From Paenibacillus sp. CF384 (GTDB lineage: Bacteria; Bacillota; Bacilli; Paenibacillales; Paenibacillaceae): a DNA stretch of 64,000 nt. Shown here piece by piece: positions 9,145 to 17,681 of the stretch; position 1 is the stretch's first letter; every line of letters starts with the position of its first letter. The DNA lies in NCBI RefSeq assembly GCF_900106745.1, contig NZ_FNNV01000004.1, forward strand, positions 186,001 through 250,000, read 5' to 3'. The position numbers and the translations under genes are program-made. The notes under the pieces are model-generated. The model did no database searches. It was not told the DNA's origin and saw only the letters and a program-made list of their open reading frames with translations.

Positions 9145-9555
9145 ATGTTTATCGAGCTCGATGTGCACGGAGACGTGCCGCTTCAGGAGCAAATTGCGCA
9201 TCAGATCATAGCGGGCATTGCCTCCGGAACACTGAAGCCAGGCAAAACCTTGCCTTCGGCAAGGCGGCTTGCTTCGGATCTGAGGATAAAATCAACGATT
9301 GTTCATAAAGCCTATCATACGCTGCTATCGGAAGGGTTTCTGCAGGAGCGTTATGATGGCAAGTTAGGCGTACTCATCCCTGCACTCAACGAGATGCCGC
9401 GTGTTACGGACGGCTACAAGGATCGACTGTCGAAGCAGCTGCGCGCATTGGCGGCGGAAGGTCGGGCCAGGGGGATGACAGAAGCTGAATTCAGCAAGGC
9501 TTGTCTGAACATTTATCGAAGCGATTTGACGAGGATGGGAGATTCACTGGAATGA
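9145..9555 (+). CDS. GntR family regulator, YtrA-like
   Basis: 136-residue transcription factor with a GntR winged-helix domain in residues ~1-75: PLQEQIAHQI, then PGKTLPSARRLASDL and the wing GFLQERYDG. The short C-terminal tail of about 55 residues marks the YtrA subgroup, whose members usually repress an adjacent membrane-protein or ABC gene. AGGGGAGG precedes ATG 9145. Its stop overlaps the next start (ATGA), so it is co-transcribed with the membrane protein it probably controls. Confidence 0.88.
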   Translation: MFIELDVHGDVPLQEQIAHQIIAGIASGTLKPGKTLPSARRLASDLRIKSTIVHKAYHTLLSEGFLQERYDGKLGVLIPALNEMPRVTDGYKDRLSKQLRALAAEGRARGMTEAEFSKACLNIYRSDLTRMGDSLE

Positions 9556-10247
9556 AGACGAATCACAAACAGGCGGTTGCACCCGGATGGTACTTGCTGC
9601 AAGTGGCTTTAATCGCGGTATCGGCCATTTCAGCAGTATTGCTATGGGATCAGATTCCTAATAAGCTCGCTGTGCACTACAATATTACCTTTCAACCTGA
9701 CCGCTACGCTGCGAAGGGTTTCGGTCCGGTGTTCATGTTCAACATCGTTCAGCTGTTTCTGCTCGCCATCATGATGGGCGCTGACTACGTTGTTAAGCAT
9801 GCCACGCAGCATGCAAGGCCGGAGATGACGAATGAGAAAAGCTGGCAATTCCGGTATGCGAACAGCGTTTTTCTATATGGGTTATCGCTCTTGCTCGTCT
9901 TGTATTTCAGTTATGTACAAGCAACTACATTGTACGGCTGGCCGAGGGTGCTTCTTCTCATTGGCACGATAGCTTTGTTTGTGCTTATTATTGGCGGCTT
10001 GGCTTTTCTGATCATATATATCAGGAGACTGCGGCTAACGCAGCACTTGGATGGTGATCTGGGCGAAGAGGGGCGCTGGATGGCAGGCGGTATCTATTAC
10101 AATCCACAGGATCCGTCCATATTCGTGCCTAAGAAGTATGGTATCGGTTGGACATTGAATTTCGGGAGGCCGACGAGCTGGCTGGTTATCGCGACGTTGT
10201 TCGCAATTCCGTTTCTCATAGCCGGCGTTGTCGCGTTGATGGAATAG
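9552..10247 (+). CDS. DUF1648/DUF5808-type membrane protein
   Basis: 231-residue integral membrane protein. The IPNKLAVHYN motif near residue 35 is the DUF1648 signature, and the C-terminal segment around YYNPQDPSIFVPKKYGIGW matches the soluble motif seen in DUF5808 proteins. About five hydrophobic segments are visible (residues ~15-32, 55-75, 100-120, 130-160, 205-228). Start ATG 9552 overlaps the regulator's stop as ATGA, and GGGAG lies just upstream; the open frame to 9501 is an extension inside the gntR gene. Function unknown; YtrA-DUF1648 pairs in Bacillus are linked with envelope stress, which is only suggestive here. Confidence 0.87.
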   Translation: MKTNHKQAVAPGWYLLQVALIAVSAISAVLLWDQIPNKLAVHYNITFQPDRYAAKGFGPVFMFNIVQLFLLAIMMGADYVVKHATQHARPEMTNEKSWQFRYANSVFLYGLSLLLVLYFSYVQATTLYGWPRVLLLIGTIALFVLIIGGLAFLIIYIRRLRLTQHLDGDLGEEGRWMAGGIYYNPQDPSIFVPKKYGIGWTLNFGRPTSWLVIATLFAIPFLIAGVVALME

Positions 10248-10336
10248 TGGGGTCAAAAAGGCTGCGCAACTATTGTAAGCGGAGACTGTGGAGATCTAGA
10301 GGGCGCGGGGAGCGGGCACTTGACCTATTACTACAA

Positions 10337-10377
10337 AATAAGGCTGAACAGGAGCACTGCTCCTATTCAGCCTTATT
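10337..10377. terminator. Bidirectional terminator between convergent genes
   Basis: AATAAGGCTGAACAGGAGCA pairs almost fully with the arm ending TTCAGCCTTATT. A/T-runs on both flanks let it serve the DUF1648 gene (plus) and hemL (minus). Confidence 0.9.
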
Positions 10378-10380
10378 CGT

Positions 10381-11697
10381 TTACTTCGCCATCGTAGCAA
10401 AAGCGATCTCAGCAGCGGCAATCGTCGCTGCTATATCTTCGTCCGTATGGGCGGTAGTCAGGAACCATGCTTCATACTTGGACGGTGCGAGGCAGATGCC
10501 TTGATCCAGCATGAGGCGGAAGAATTCCGCGAACTTCTCGCCGTCCGTATCCTGCGCTTCATCGTAATCGGTAACGGGATGATCGCAGAAATGAGCGGAG
10601 AACGAGCCGCGAATACGGTTGATCGTAAGCGCGATGCCATGCTTGTCAGCCGACGCTTGTAACGCGGAGGCCAGCTCGGCTGCCTGTGCATCCATGCGCT
10701 CATAGGCGCCGGGCTGCTGCAGCACTTCCAAGCAGGCAATCCCCGCGGAGATGGACGCCGGGTTACCGGCCATCGTACCCGCTTGATAAGCGGGTCCAAG
10801 CGGTGCGACCTGCTCCATCACATGCTTGCGGCCGCCGTAGGCGCCGATCGGCAGGCCGCCGCCGATGATTTTGCCAAGCGCCGTCAGGTCGGGCTCGATG
10901 GCTGCATGATCCGGGAATGCGCTGTAGGTTTGCGCGCTGCCATAATGGAAGCGGAAGGCGCTGATGACTTCGTCATAGATGACAAGTGCGCCGGCATCGC
11001 GGGTCATCTTGCATAGTCCCTCAAGGAAACCCGGTTTCGGCATCACCATGCCGAAATTGCCGACAATCGGCTCGACCATCACTGCTGCGACCTCGTCACC
11101 GAAAGTATCCAGGGCGACGCGAAGGCCGTCAAGATCATTGAACGGCACCGTGATGACTTCGCTGGCAATGCTTGTCGGTACACCGGCGCTGTCCGGAATG
11201 CCGAGCGTGGAAGGCCCGGAGCCCGCCGCAACGAGAACAAGGTCAGAATGGCCATGATAGCAGCCGGCGAATTTGATGATTTTGCTGCGTTTGGTGTATG
11301 CACGTGCGACGCGGATGGTCGTCATAACGGCCTCCGTACCTGAGTTAACGAACCGAACCTTATCCATGGAAGGAATAGCTTCCTTCAGCATGCGAGCCAG
11401 TCGGATCTCCAGCTCTGTCGGCGTTCCATAGAGAGTGCCATTAGTCGCTGCAGTAGTGATTGCCTCCGTGATATGCGGGTGTGCATGACCGGTAATAATC
11501 GGACCGTAGGCACACAAATAATCGATATAGCGATTGTCGTCGACATCCCAGAAATGCGCGCCTTGCGCGCGTTTCATGAAGACAGGCGCACCGCCGCCTA
11601 CCGCTTTAAACGAGCGGGATGGACTGTTGACGCCGCCGACAATATGCTCAAGCGCTTCGGCATAAAGTTGTTCCGAGCGCGGTCGTTGAATGGACAT
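10381..11697 (-). CDS. hemL: Glutamate-1-semialdehyde 2,1-aminomutase (GsaB-like paralogue)
   Basis: PLP enzyme converting glutamate-1-semialdehyde to 5-aminolevulinate for tetrapyrroles. The 438-residue product shows [16 protein letters not shown] near the start, the PLP-proximal YDEVISAFR and the lysine-bearing [19 protein letters not shown]. It stands alone, not in a hem operon. Its nearness to an ABC exporter and a Bcp peroxiredoxin recalls the Bacillus gsaB-bcp-perR region, so it is probably the second, GsaB-type copy. ATG 11697 follows TAGGAGG; the frame runs 25 codons further upstream without a ribosome site. perR is not seen here. Confidence 0.95.
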   Translation of the reverse strand: MSIQRPRSEQLYAEALEHIVGGVNSPSRSFKAVGGGAPVFMKRAQGAHFWDVDDNRYIDYLCAYGPIITGHAHPHITEAITTAATNGTLYGTPTELEIRLARMLKEAIPSMDKVRFVNSGTEAVMTTIRVARAYTKRSKIIKFAGCYHGHSDLVLVAAGSGPSTLGIPDSAGVPTSIASEVITVPFNDLDGLRVALDTFGDEVAAVMVEPIVGNFGMVMPKPGFLEGLCKMTRDAGALVIYDEVISAFRFHYGSAQTYSAFPDHAAIEPDLTALGKIIGGGLPIGAYGGRKHVMEQVAPLGPAYQAGTMAGNPASISAGIACLEVLQQPGAYERMDAQAAELASALQASADKHGIALTINRIRGSFSAHFCDHPVTDYDEAQDTDGEKFAEFFRLMLDQGICLAPSKYEAWFLTTAHTDEDIAATIAAAEIAFATMAK

Positions 11698-11814
11698 GGT
11701 GAAACCTCCTAAATGGTTAACGAGTACGTGGATGATAGGTGCTACGGATACTGCTTGTATCACCACCCACATAATATCTTATTGTAACCCCAGTAACTGC
11801 AGCAGTACAACCAA

Positions 11815-11856
11815 AGAGAGGGTGAACAGACCGCTATCGGTCCATTCACCCTCTCT
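11815..11856 (-). terminator. Terminator of the LCP gene
   Basis: AGAGAGGGTGAA pairs perfectly with TTCACCCTCTCT, with an inner ACCGATAGCGGT-type stem. It is positioned just after the minus-strand LCP stop. Confidence 0.85.
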
Positions 11857-11866
11857 GCATGACGCT

Positions 11867-12943
11867 TTATTTGCTTCCGTTTGCCGTATTCCCGTTCGTG
11901 CTGCCGTTTGTTCCATTGCTCTCAGTAGCGTTGCCGCTGCCCGCAACTGCAGGCGGAGTTGCCGTAGTATCCTTCGTCAGCTCGTCTTGTACGAACTGAA
12001 GCAGCTCGCTGTCATCCCGTACGGACAGTACGGAAGCGCCGCCGACTTTCTTGTCGCCGATGAGCTCCATAGGAGGCACTTGGGCTTGACCCGCAATGTG
12101 CGTTTGAACGCCAAGCTGTGCGAGCTTGATCATGTCGGAAACTTCAATGTTGGATTCTACATAAGGCTGAATGCTGTCCACGATCTTCTTCATCTTCAGC
12201 AGGTTCCAGCCGTTCTTCATCTTATCCGCAACCGCGTTCAGCAGCTTGCGCTGGCGTTCCGTACGCGTGAAATCACTCATGGCATCGTGACGGAAACGAA
12301 CATATTGCAGCGCTGTCGTACCGTCCAGATCCTGAATGCCTTTCTTCAGATGAATGTCATATCGGTTGCCGTCCGCATTATCGACGTAGTTCATATTCTT
12401 CTCGACCTCGAAGTTCTGAATGCCGCCGATCGCGTCGATCAGAGATTTGAATCCTTCGAAGTCCGTATACACATAATATTGAATATCCAGACCAAGCAAG
12501 CCGCCAATGGTCTTCATGGCTAAGTTAGGACCGCCAAGCGCCAGTGCCGTATTAATCCGGCCATCTTCATGACCTTCAATGTCCACGTACGTATCGCGCA
12601 GCACGGAGAACAGATGCGCTTTCTTCGTCACCGGATCGACCGAAACGACCATCATGGAGTCGGAACGAGCGGTTTCGCTTTTCTTCAAGCCGCGATTGTC
12701 GCCGCCCATAATGAGAATGTTGACGCGTTCGGTGCCTTCCCATTCGGGAGGCTTCTCCTCGGCAACCTCTTCGAATTGACTGAAGCGGGACTCTTCCTTA
12801 GGCTTGCTGAAGCCATCGAGTCCGTTGTAGACGCCGACACCTTGATAAACGAAAAATGCGACTACAGCCGCAATGGCGACCAGTCCGCCAAACAGTGCCC
12901 ATTTCCACGGCTTCTTCTTCTTATTTTTCTGGGAGCGTGACAT
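11867..12943 (-). CDS. LytR-CpsA-Psr (LCP) family wall-polymer ligase
   Basis: LCP proteins attach wall teichoic acid or other anionic polymers from lipid carriers to peptidoglycan on the outer membrane face. The 358-residue protein has a Lys-rich cytoplasmic start, one membrane anchor (residues ~14-34) and an LCP domain with NILIMGGDNR, the arginine motif SVLRDTYVDI, DGRINTAL and the late QYVRFRHDAMSDFTRTERQ segment. The tail beyond residue ~325 is a Ser/Thr/Asn/Gly-rich spacer. The ribosome site AAGGAGGAA is directly upstream. Which of TagT/U/V or LytR it equals cannot be told. Confidence 0.94.
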   Translation of the reverse strand: MSRSQKNKKKKPWKWALFGGLVAIAAVVAFFVYQGVGVYNGLDGFSKPKEESRFSQFEEVAEEKPPEWEGTERVNILIMGGDNRGLKKSETARSDSMMVVSVDPVTKKAHLFSVLRDTYVDIEGHEDGRINTALALGGPNLAMKTIGGLLGLDIQYYVYTDFEGFKSLIDAIGGIQNFEVEKNMNYVDNADGNRYDIHLKKGIQDLDGTTALQYVRFRHDAMSDFTRTERQRKLLNAVADKMKNGWNLLKMKKIVDSIQPYVESNIEVSDMIKLAQLGVQTHIAGQAQVPPMELIGDKKVGGASVLSVRDDSELLQFVQDELTKDTTATPPAVAGSGNATESNGTNGSTNGNTANGSK

Positions 12944-13203
12944 TAACGATCTGTTCCTCCTTGTAATAGGTCCGTGTACGGATGGAGAATCCGAGGCCGA
13001 CGCGGAGCAGGGGTAATGAGTCCTAGTGAATAGCTATAATTTAGGGTTGATTGTCCGGTGCCGATAAATTCACTATAGCATTACATATCATAAAATTATA
13101 AAATGGTTTGTCGTAGAGAAGCAAGTTTTATCTGATAGAATCGAAAAAGCCAGATATTTCCCAGGAAATGTCGAAGGCGAAGAAGAGAGGAGCTAAGCAT
13201 CCT
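12944..13203. other. Divergent intergenic region, LCP / ABC exporter
   Basis: About 260 bp separating divergent genes. It is AT-rich near 13060-13130 and presumably contains both promoters. No repeats or strong dyads were recognised. Confidence 0.4.
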
Positions 13204-14316
13204 ATGCTGGCAATAGATGTAAGAGATTTGCGCAAACAGTTCCAGGTTCAGAAGAACCGTGAAGGGCTAGGCGGTGCGCTGAAGGATCTGTTTAAACGAG
13301 AGTACAACGATATTACGGCTGTCAAAGACATCACCTTTCAAATTCCCCAAGGGGAGATTTGCGGCTACATAGGTGAGAACGGGGCGGGCAAATCCACGAC
13401 GATCAAGATGCTGACAGGCATTCTTGTGCCGACATCCGGTCATCTGCAAGTAAACGGCTACGTTCCTTATAAGGAGCGGGAGAAGTTCGTGCGAGAGATC
13501 GGTGTTGTTTTCGGTCAGCGCAGTCAGCTCTGGTGGGATATCGGCGTTATCGAGTCGTTCCAGCTGCTTCGCAAGGTGTACCGTGTACCGGAAGCGGAGT
13601 TCCGTGTCCGGCTTGATGAACTCGTGGAGCGGCTGCACCTTGGCGATCTGCTGAACCGACCTGTACGAAAGCTGAGCCTAGGTCAACGGATGCGCTGTGA
13701 GCTTGTTGCTTCGCTGCTGCACAACCCATCGATTGTGTTCCTCGATGAGCCGACGATCGGACTTGATATTGTCGTGAAAACGGAAATTCGGGAGTTTCTC
13801 AAAAAAATCAACCGCGAGCACGGCACGACTATTCTGCTTACGACCCACGACCTGCAAGATATCGAAGCTTTGTGCTCACGCGTTATTATGCTTGACGATG
13901 GCCGGATTATTTATGACGGCAGCTTGGATGAGCTGAAGTCGAGATGGAGCAAAGGCCGCGAGCTGCAATTCCAATTCGGCGAGCTGCCGCCGCATGATGT
14001 GCTGAAGCAGCTGACGGAAGGTTTGGAAGGCGTACATTGGACAATCGACAACGAGCTGACAGCAACCATGTGGCTGCCGCATGAAGTCAATGTGTCGGAT
14101 GCCCTCTCCCGCGTAGTTGGCAGTAGAGCGGATATCCGCGATATTAAAATCACGGAAACGAACACGGACGATATCGTTCGCGAGATCTACCAGTCCGGCT
14201 CCGCTTCCACAGAAGCGACGGAGAAGCTGAGCCAAAGCTCGGTAACGGCTGCGGAGGCCGTCAACGAAGCTAGCAAAGTGCCGGTTGCAGCTGCCTCGGA
14301 TAGGGAGAAGGAGTAA
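13204..14316 (+). CDS. ABC exporter ATP-binding protein
   Basis: ATPase subunit of a three-gene ABC-2 exporter. The 370 residues hold Walker A GENGAGKST near residue 60, the Q-loop region VFGQRSQLWWD, signature LSLGQRMR, Walker B IVFLDEPTIGLD and the H-loop TTHD. The last ~60 residues are a Ser/Ala/Glu-rich tail without a domain. I prefer ATG 13204, which has GAGAGGAG eleven bases upstream, over ATG 13168, which lacks a proper site. The stop is two bases before the next ATG. The QLWWD Q-loop is typical of ABC-2 systems paired with DUF990 permeases; substrate unknown. Confidence 0.93.
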   Translation: MLAIDVRDLRKQFQVQKNREGLGGALKDLFKREYNDITAVKDITFQIPQGEICGYIGENGAGKSTTIKMLTGILVPTSGHLQVNGYVPYKEREKFVREIGVVFGQRSQLWWDIGVIESFQLLRKVYRVPEAEFRVRLDELVERLHLGDLLNRPVRKLSLGQRMRCELVASLLHNPSIVFLDEPTIGLDIVVKTEIREFLKKINREHGTTILLTTHDLQDIEALCSRVIMLDDGRIIYDGSLDELKSRWSKGRELQFQFGELPPHDVLKQLTEGLEGVHWTIDNELTATMWLPHEVNVSDALSRVVGSRADIRDIKITETNTDDIVREIYQSGSASTEATEKLSQSSVTAAEAVNEASKVPVAAASDREKE

Positions 14317-14318
14317 CC

Positions 14319-15113
14319 ATGAACAGCGCTTACTTAGATCTTATCCGCATTCGCTTTCTTATGATGCTGGCCTATCGCGTCAATTACTACAGCGGTATCG
14401 TCATTTACACAATCAATATTGGTGCTTACTATTTCCTGTGGGAAGCGATCTTCGGCGATCAGAAGGTGCTGGCCGGATTCACGCTGGCCCAAATGACAAC
14501 CTACGTAGCGGTTTCTTGGATGGCAAGGGCTTTCTACTTCAATAACCTTGATCGTGAAATCGCAAACGAAATCCGTGACGGCAGCGTGGCGGTTCAATTC
14601 ATTCGGCCCTATAATTATCTGTTCGTGAAGCTGATGCAGGGCTTCGGCGAAGGGCTGTTCCGCTTGCTGCTGTTCATGGGGCCGGGACTTGCGATTGTTT
14701 GTCTCATCTTCCCCGTGAAGCTGCCGACGGATCCCGGCGTATGGGGCATCTATGTGGTCATGCTGCTGTTCAGCTTCTTGATCAATACCCAAATCAATAT
14801 GCTCGTGGGTTTGTTTGCCTTCTTCGTCGAGAATAACGAGGGGATGCTGCGGATGAAGCGCGTAGTCGTTGATTTGTTCTCCGGCGTTATCGTGCCGATT
14901 TCCTTCTTCCCGGGATGGCTTGCCGTCACGATGAAGTGGCTGCCTTTCCAGGCGATCACTTACCTGCCAAGCTCCGTCTTCACCGGCCGTACGGCAGGCG
15001 ATGATGTGCTGCGAGTATTCGGAATTCAATTGATCTGGTTCGTTGTCTTGATCATTCCCATCGCATGGGTTTGGCGTCAGGCGCGGTCCCGATTGTTCGT
15101 GCAGGGAGGTTGA
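14319..15113 (+). CDS. ABC-2 permease, DUF990 type (first)
   Basis: 264-residue membrane subunit with six predicted spans (about residues 20-45, 55-75, 110-135, 140-170, 185-205, 230-255). The LDREIANEIRDGSVAVQFIRPYN stretch between spans is the cytoplasmic coupling region characteristic of the DUF990/ABC2_membrane_6 family. A ribosome site GGAGAAGGAG is embedded at the end of the ATPase gene. Forms a heterodimer with the next gene by analogy. Confidence 0.9.
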   Translation: MNSAYLDLIRIRFLMMLAYRVNYYSGIVIYTINIGAYYFLWEAIFGDQKVLAGFTLAQMTTYVAVSWMARAFYFNNLDREIANEIRDGSVAVQFIRPYNYLFVKLMQGFGEGLFRLLLFMGPGLAIVCLIFPVKLPTDPGVWGIYVVMLLFSFLINTQINMLVGLFAFFVENNEGMLRMKRVVVDLFSGVIVPISFFPGWLAVTMKWLPFQAITYLPSSVFTGRTAGDDVLRVFGIQLIWFVVLIIPIAWVWRQARSRLFVQGG

Positions 15114-15117
15114 GGAC

Positions 15118-15909
15118 ATGTTTTATTGGTCGCTCGCAGTGGAATATATCAAGAACTATGCCAAAACAAAGCTAACCTACCGGATGGACTTCTGGATAGA
15201 GCTCTTATCCGACCTGTTGTTCCAAGGCGTCAATTTGATCTTTATCCTGATCGTGTTTCAACATACGCCTTCGCTTGGAGGTTGGTCGGAGGCGGAAGTG
15301 ATCTTCGTCTATGGTTATTTCATGGTGCCCGCCGGCATCTTCGGTGCCGTCTTCAACATCTGGAACTTCAGCGAGCGCTATATTGTCAAAGGGGAAATGG
15401 ACCGCATACTGACGCGGCCGGCCTATAATCTGTATCAAGTCCTGCTCGAAAATCTCGATCCGCCGTCCTTGTTCGGTTCGCTTGTCGGACTTATAATTAT
15501 GGTGCTTGGCTGGGGAGATTTGGGGCTCGCGTTTTCATTTACCGATATTCTCATGCTTGCTGTGTTTACAATCGGTTCGGTGATGATCTATGCAGGGATA
15601 TTCACATCGCTGACAGCCATCTCATTCTATTCGGATGCGCCAACGGGTATACTGCCGCTGATGTACAACATTTCGAATTACGGCCGTTATCCGGTTAACA
15701 TTTATAACAAAATCATTCGATTCCTGCTGACATGGCTGCTTCCTTTTGCCTTCGTCGGTGTTATCCCGGCTTCCTACTTCCTAGAGAAGGATCATGAAGG
15801 ATTATCGTCGCTTGCGCTCCTTACACCGGTTGTGGGGATTGTCGTATTCGCGATTGGCCTGACGATCTGGAATCATGGCGTGAAGCGTTACCGGGGTGCG
15901 GGATCTTAA
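15118..15909 (+). CDS. ABC-2 permease, DUF990 type (second)
   Basis: 263-residue partner of the preceding permease with the same topology and the matching coupling segment YIVKGEMDRILTRPAYN near residue 85. GGGAGGTTGAGGAC just upstream provides the ribosome site within the end of the first permease. Conserved triads of this kind sit beside gsaB and bcp in several Bacillus genomes as I recall them; the exported molecule has not been inferred from sequence. Confidence 0.9.
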   Translation: MFYWSLAVEYIKNYAKTKLTYRMDFWIELLSDLLFQGVNLIFILIVFQHTPSLGGWSEAEVIFVYGYFMVPAGIFGAVFNIWNFSERYIVKGEMDRILTRPAYNLYQVLLENLDPPSLFGSLVGLIIMVLGWGDLGLAFSFTDILMLAVFTIGSVMIYAGIFTSLTAISFYSDAPTGILPLMYNISNYGRYPVNIYNKIIRFLLTWLLPFAFVGVIPASYFLEKDHEGLSSLALLTPVVGIVVFAIGLTIWNHGVKRYRGAGS

Positions 15910-15930
15910 GTAGCGGGGAGAAGAAGTCCG

Positions 15931-16413
15931 ATGGCCAGAGCGATTAAAGCAAAAGCATTTGTAGGGAAAAAAGCACCCGACTTTACGCTGCCTGCCTTGG
16001 GCGGCCGCGAGGTCAGCTTGAGTCAATTTGCGGGCAAGAAGGTGGTCTTGTTCTTCTATCCGAAGGATTTGACGCCGGCTTGTACGCAGGAGTCCTGCGA
16101 TTATCGGGATTCGTATGCAGCGTTCGGCGATAGCAATACGGTCGTGCTCGGCATTAGCATCGACGATGTGGCGACGCATGAACGGTTTGCCGAGAAATAC
16201 GAGCTGCCGTATGAGCTGCTCGCTGACCCGGAGCATCGCGTATGCGAGCTGTACGGCGTGTGGCAGATGAAGAAGCTGTACGGCAGAGAGTATATGGGAC
16301 TCGTTCGCTCGACCTTTCTCATCAATGAGAAAGGCAAGCTTGTGCGCGAATGGCGCAATCTGCGCGTGAAGGGGCATGTGCAAGAGGTGCTCGAAGCCGC
16401 GCAGGCGCTGTAG
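15931..16413 (+). CDS. bcp: Thioredoxin-dependent peroxiredoxin, Bcp/PrxQ type
   Basis: Reduces hydrogen and organic peroxides in the cytosol using a peroxidatic cysteine. 160 residues with the AhpC/TSA pattern APDFTLPALGG, the active site LTPACTQESCDYRD (peroxidatic Cys plus the nearby Cys at +5 typical of PrxQ) and the conserved FLINEKGKLVREW. Length is usual. GGGGAGAAG precedes ATG 15931, 21 bp after the ABC permease stop, so it may be read with the exporter. Equivalent to B. subtilis YgaF by position and motif. Confidence 0.94.
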   Translation: MARAIKAKAFVGKKAPDFTLPALGGREVSLSQFAGKKVVLFFYPKDLTPACTQESCDYRDSYAAFGDSNTVVLGISIDDVATHERFAEKYELPYELLADPEHRVCELYGVWQMKKLYGREYMGLVRSTFLINEKGKLVREWRNLRVKGHVQEVLEAAQAL

Positions 16414-16433
16414 GATTGGAGTAGGGTTATCAG

Positions 16434-16485
16434 AAGGGGGGGTGTCCGAGGAGCCGATTGGCTTGCTGGGACAACCCCCTTTTTG
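16434..16485 (+). terminator. Terminator after bcp
   Basis: AGGGGGGTGTCC pairs with GGGACAACCCCCT and ends in TTTTT. Confidence 0.85.
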
Positions 16486-16506
16486 GTATGTTGGGATGCT
16501 TGTTCG

Positions 16507-16576
16507 CCGATTGGTGATGCTGCTCGAACATAACCACTAATCGGAGCTGATGAACCGAACGGTTCGTCAGCTTTTT
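16507..16576 (+). terminator. Second hairpin pair downstream of bcp
   Basis: CCGATTGGTG pairs with CACTAATCGG (16507-16544). Immediately after, AGCTGATGAACCG pairs with CGGTTCGTCAGCT and ends in TTTTT at 16576. Probably a back-up terminator. Confidence 0.65.
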
Positions 16577-16683
16577 GGCGTGGAGGGGGAAATCGAGCCC
16601 AATATAGCTGTGATGCGTTAAGCTTGGGGGAGAAGTCCGGGTAATTTTGCCGTTGCGCTTCGCTGGCCTTTCGCGAAATTCTC

Positions 16684-16866
16684 TAACGAACCGTACAGGT
16701 CTTATTTGCCTCGAAATAGCGCCGAAAAAATGCTAACGAACCGTGGAGGCGCTATTTGGTGGTTTGTGGGGGAATTGGAGCGGGTTTTGCCAGGATAAGA
16801 CCTTTAGGGTTCGTTAGAGTTCTGGAGGGGAGAAATCCGGCCCAATAAGGCCCTCACGGTTCGTTA
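16684..16866. repeat. 183-bp four-box inverted repeat locus (CGAACCG class)
   Basis: Four related 24-nt boxes: TAACGAACCGTACAGGTC... at 16684 and TAACGAACCGTGGAGGCG... at 16734 read forward; reverse-complement copies occupy 16793-16816 and 16843-16866. Spacings are 50, 59 and 50 bp. The locus lies between convergent bcp and the GNAT gene. The same lengths and offsets recur exactly at 27387-27569 and 59513-59695 with different box cores. Non-coding. Confidence 0.9.
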
Positions 16867-16937
16867 GCATGGAGCGAATATGGGCATCGAGCACATAAAT
16901 TGTCGTAATAGTATGGTTTGGTCAATCTGTGACTGGT

Positions 16938-17498
16938 TTATCGAATCTTTGCAAATATACACGTGTCCCGCCACTGGCTGCCATCAGCGGAGAGGTCCTC
17001 GTTGCGAATAATTCCTTCCAGCTCGAAGCCGAGGCGCTGCGGAATCATCATGCTCTTGGTGTTGAGCGTGTCACAGCGTATCTCCAACCGCCTGGCTTGC
17101 AGCTGCTCGAAAGCGAAGTTACAGATCCCCTCAACAGCCTCGATCATATAACCCTGCCCGCTATAGCGACTATCGATCCAATAACCGATTTCGAACTTGC
17201 GCACATCCCAGTCCAAGCCATGCAAGCTAGCCGATGCGATGAACGTTCCGCAATCTCGTAGAAACACATGCAGGCGAAGATTGTCCCGCTGCAAGAACTT
17301 CACGTGAGCCTCGCGAATTCCTCGTTCAGCTTCATACTCCGAATGCTCCTCTTGTGCCCATTTCATCCATGGCTTGAGCTCGTTCATCGAGGCATTCACG
17401 GCTTCAAGAACAGCCCTGCCGTCTCCTGGCAAAGGCATGCGAATGAGTAATCGAGCCGTAGTAAATTCATTAGGGAAATCCATCATTATGGGATCCAT
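16938..17498 (-). CDS. GNAT N-acetyltransferase, RimJ/RimL-like
   Basis: 186-residue acyl-CoA-dependent acetyltransferase. It has the RimJ/L pattern TTARLLIRMPLPGDG at the start, YWIDSRYSGQGYMIEAVEGI (acetyl-CoA loop variant of R/Q-x-x-G-x-G/A) near residue 112, and RLEIRCDTLNTKSMMIPQRLGFELEGIIR in two adjoining parts, the conserved motif-B region. Substrate could be a ribosomal N-terminus, another amino group or an antibiotic; not decidable. GGAGGG lies before ATG 17498. Monocistronic; downstream is the four-box locus. Confidence 0.9.
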   Translation of the reverse strand: MDPIMMDFPNEFTTARLLIRMPLPGDGRAVLEAVNASMNELKPWMKWAQEEHSEYEAERGIREAHVKFLQRDNLRLHVFLRDCGTFIASASLHGLDWDVRKFEIGYWIDSRYSGQGYMIEAVEGICNFAFEQLQARRLEIRCDTLNTKSMMIPQRLGFELEGIIRNEDLSADGSQWRDTCIFAKIR

Positions 17499-17681
17499 GG
17501 CAGCAAACCCTCCATTTCATCATCTTACGGGAAGCATCACGTCTGTAAAAATCATCCTACAGCCTGCCCTGATTCATGTAAATAGAAACGTGTCTGAGAG
17601 GAAGGTGTAAAGAGAGCGCAGTCTGGCGAAACTATCAACTAGAGGAATTCATAGGTTGAAAGAGTAGGAGATGAAGCTCAA

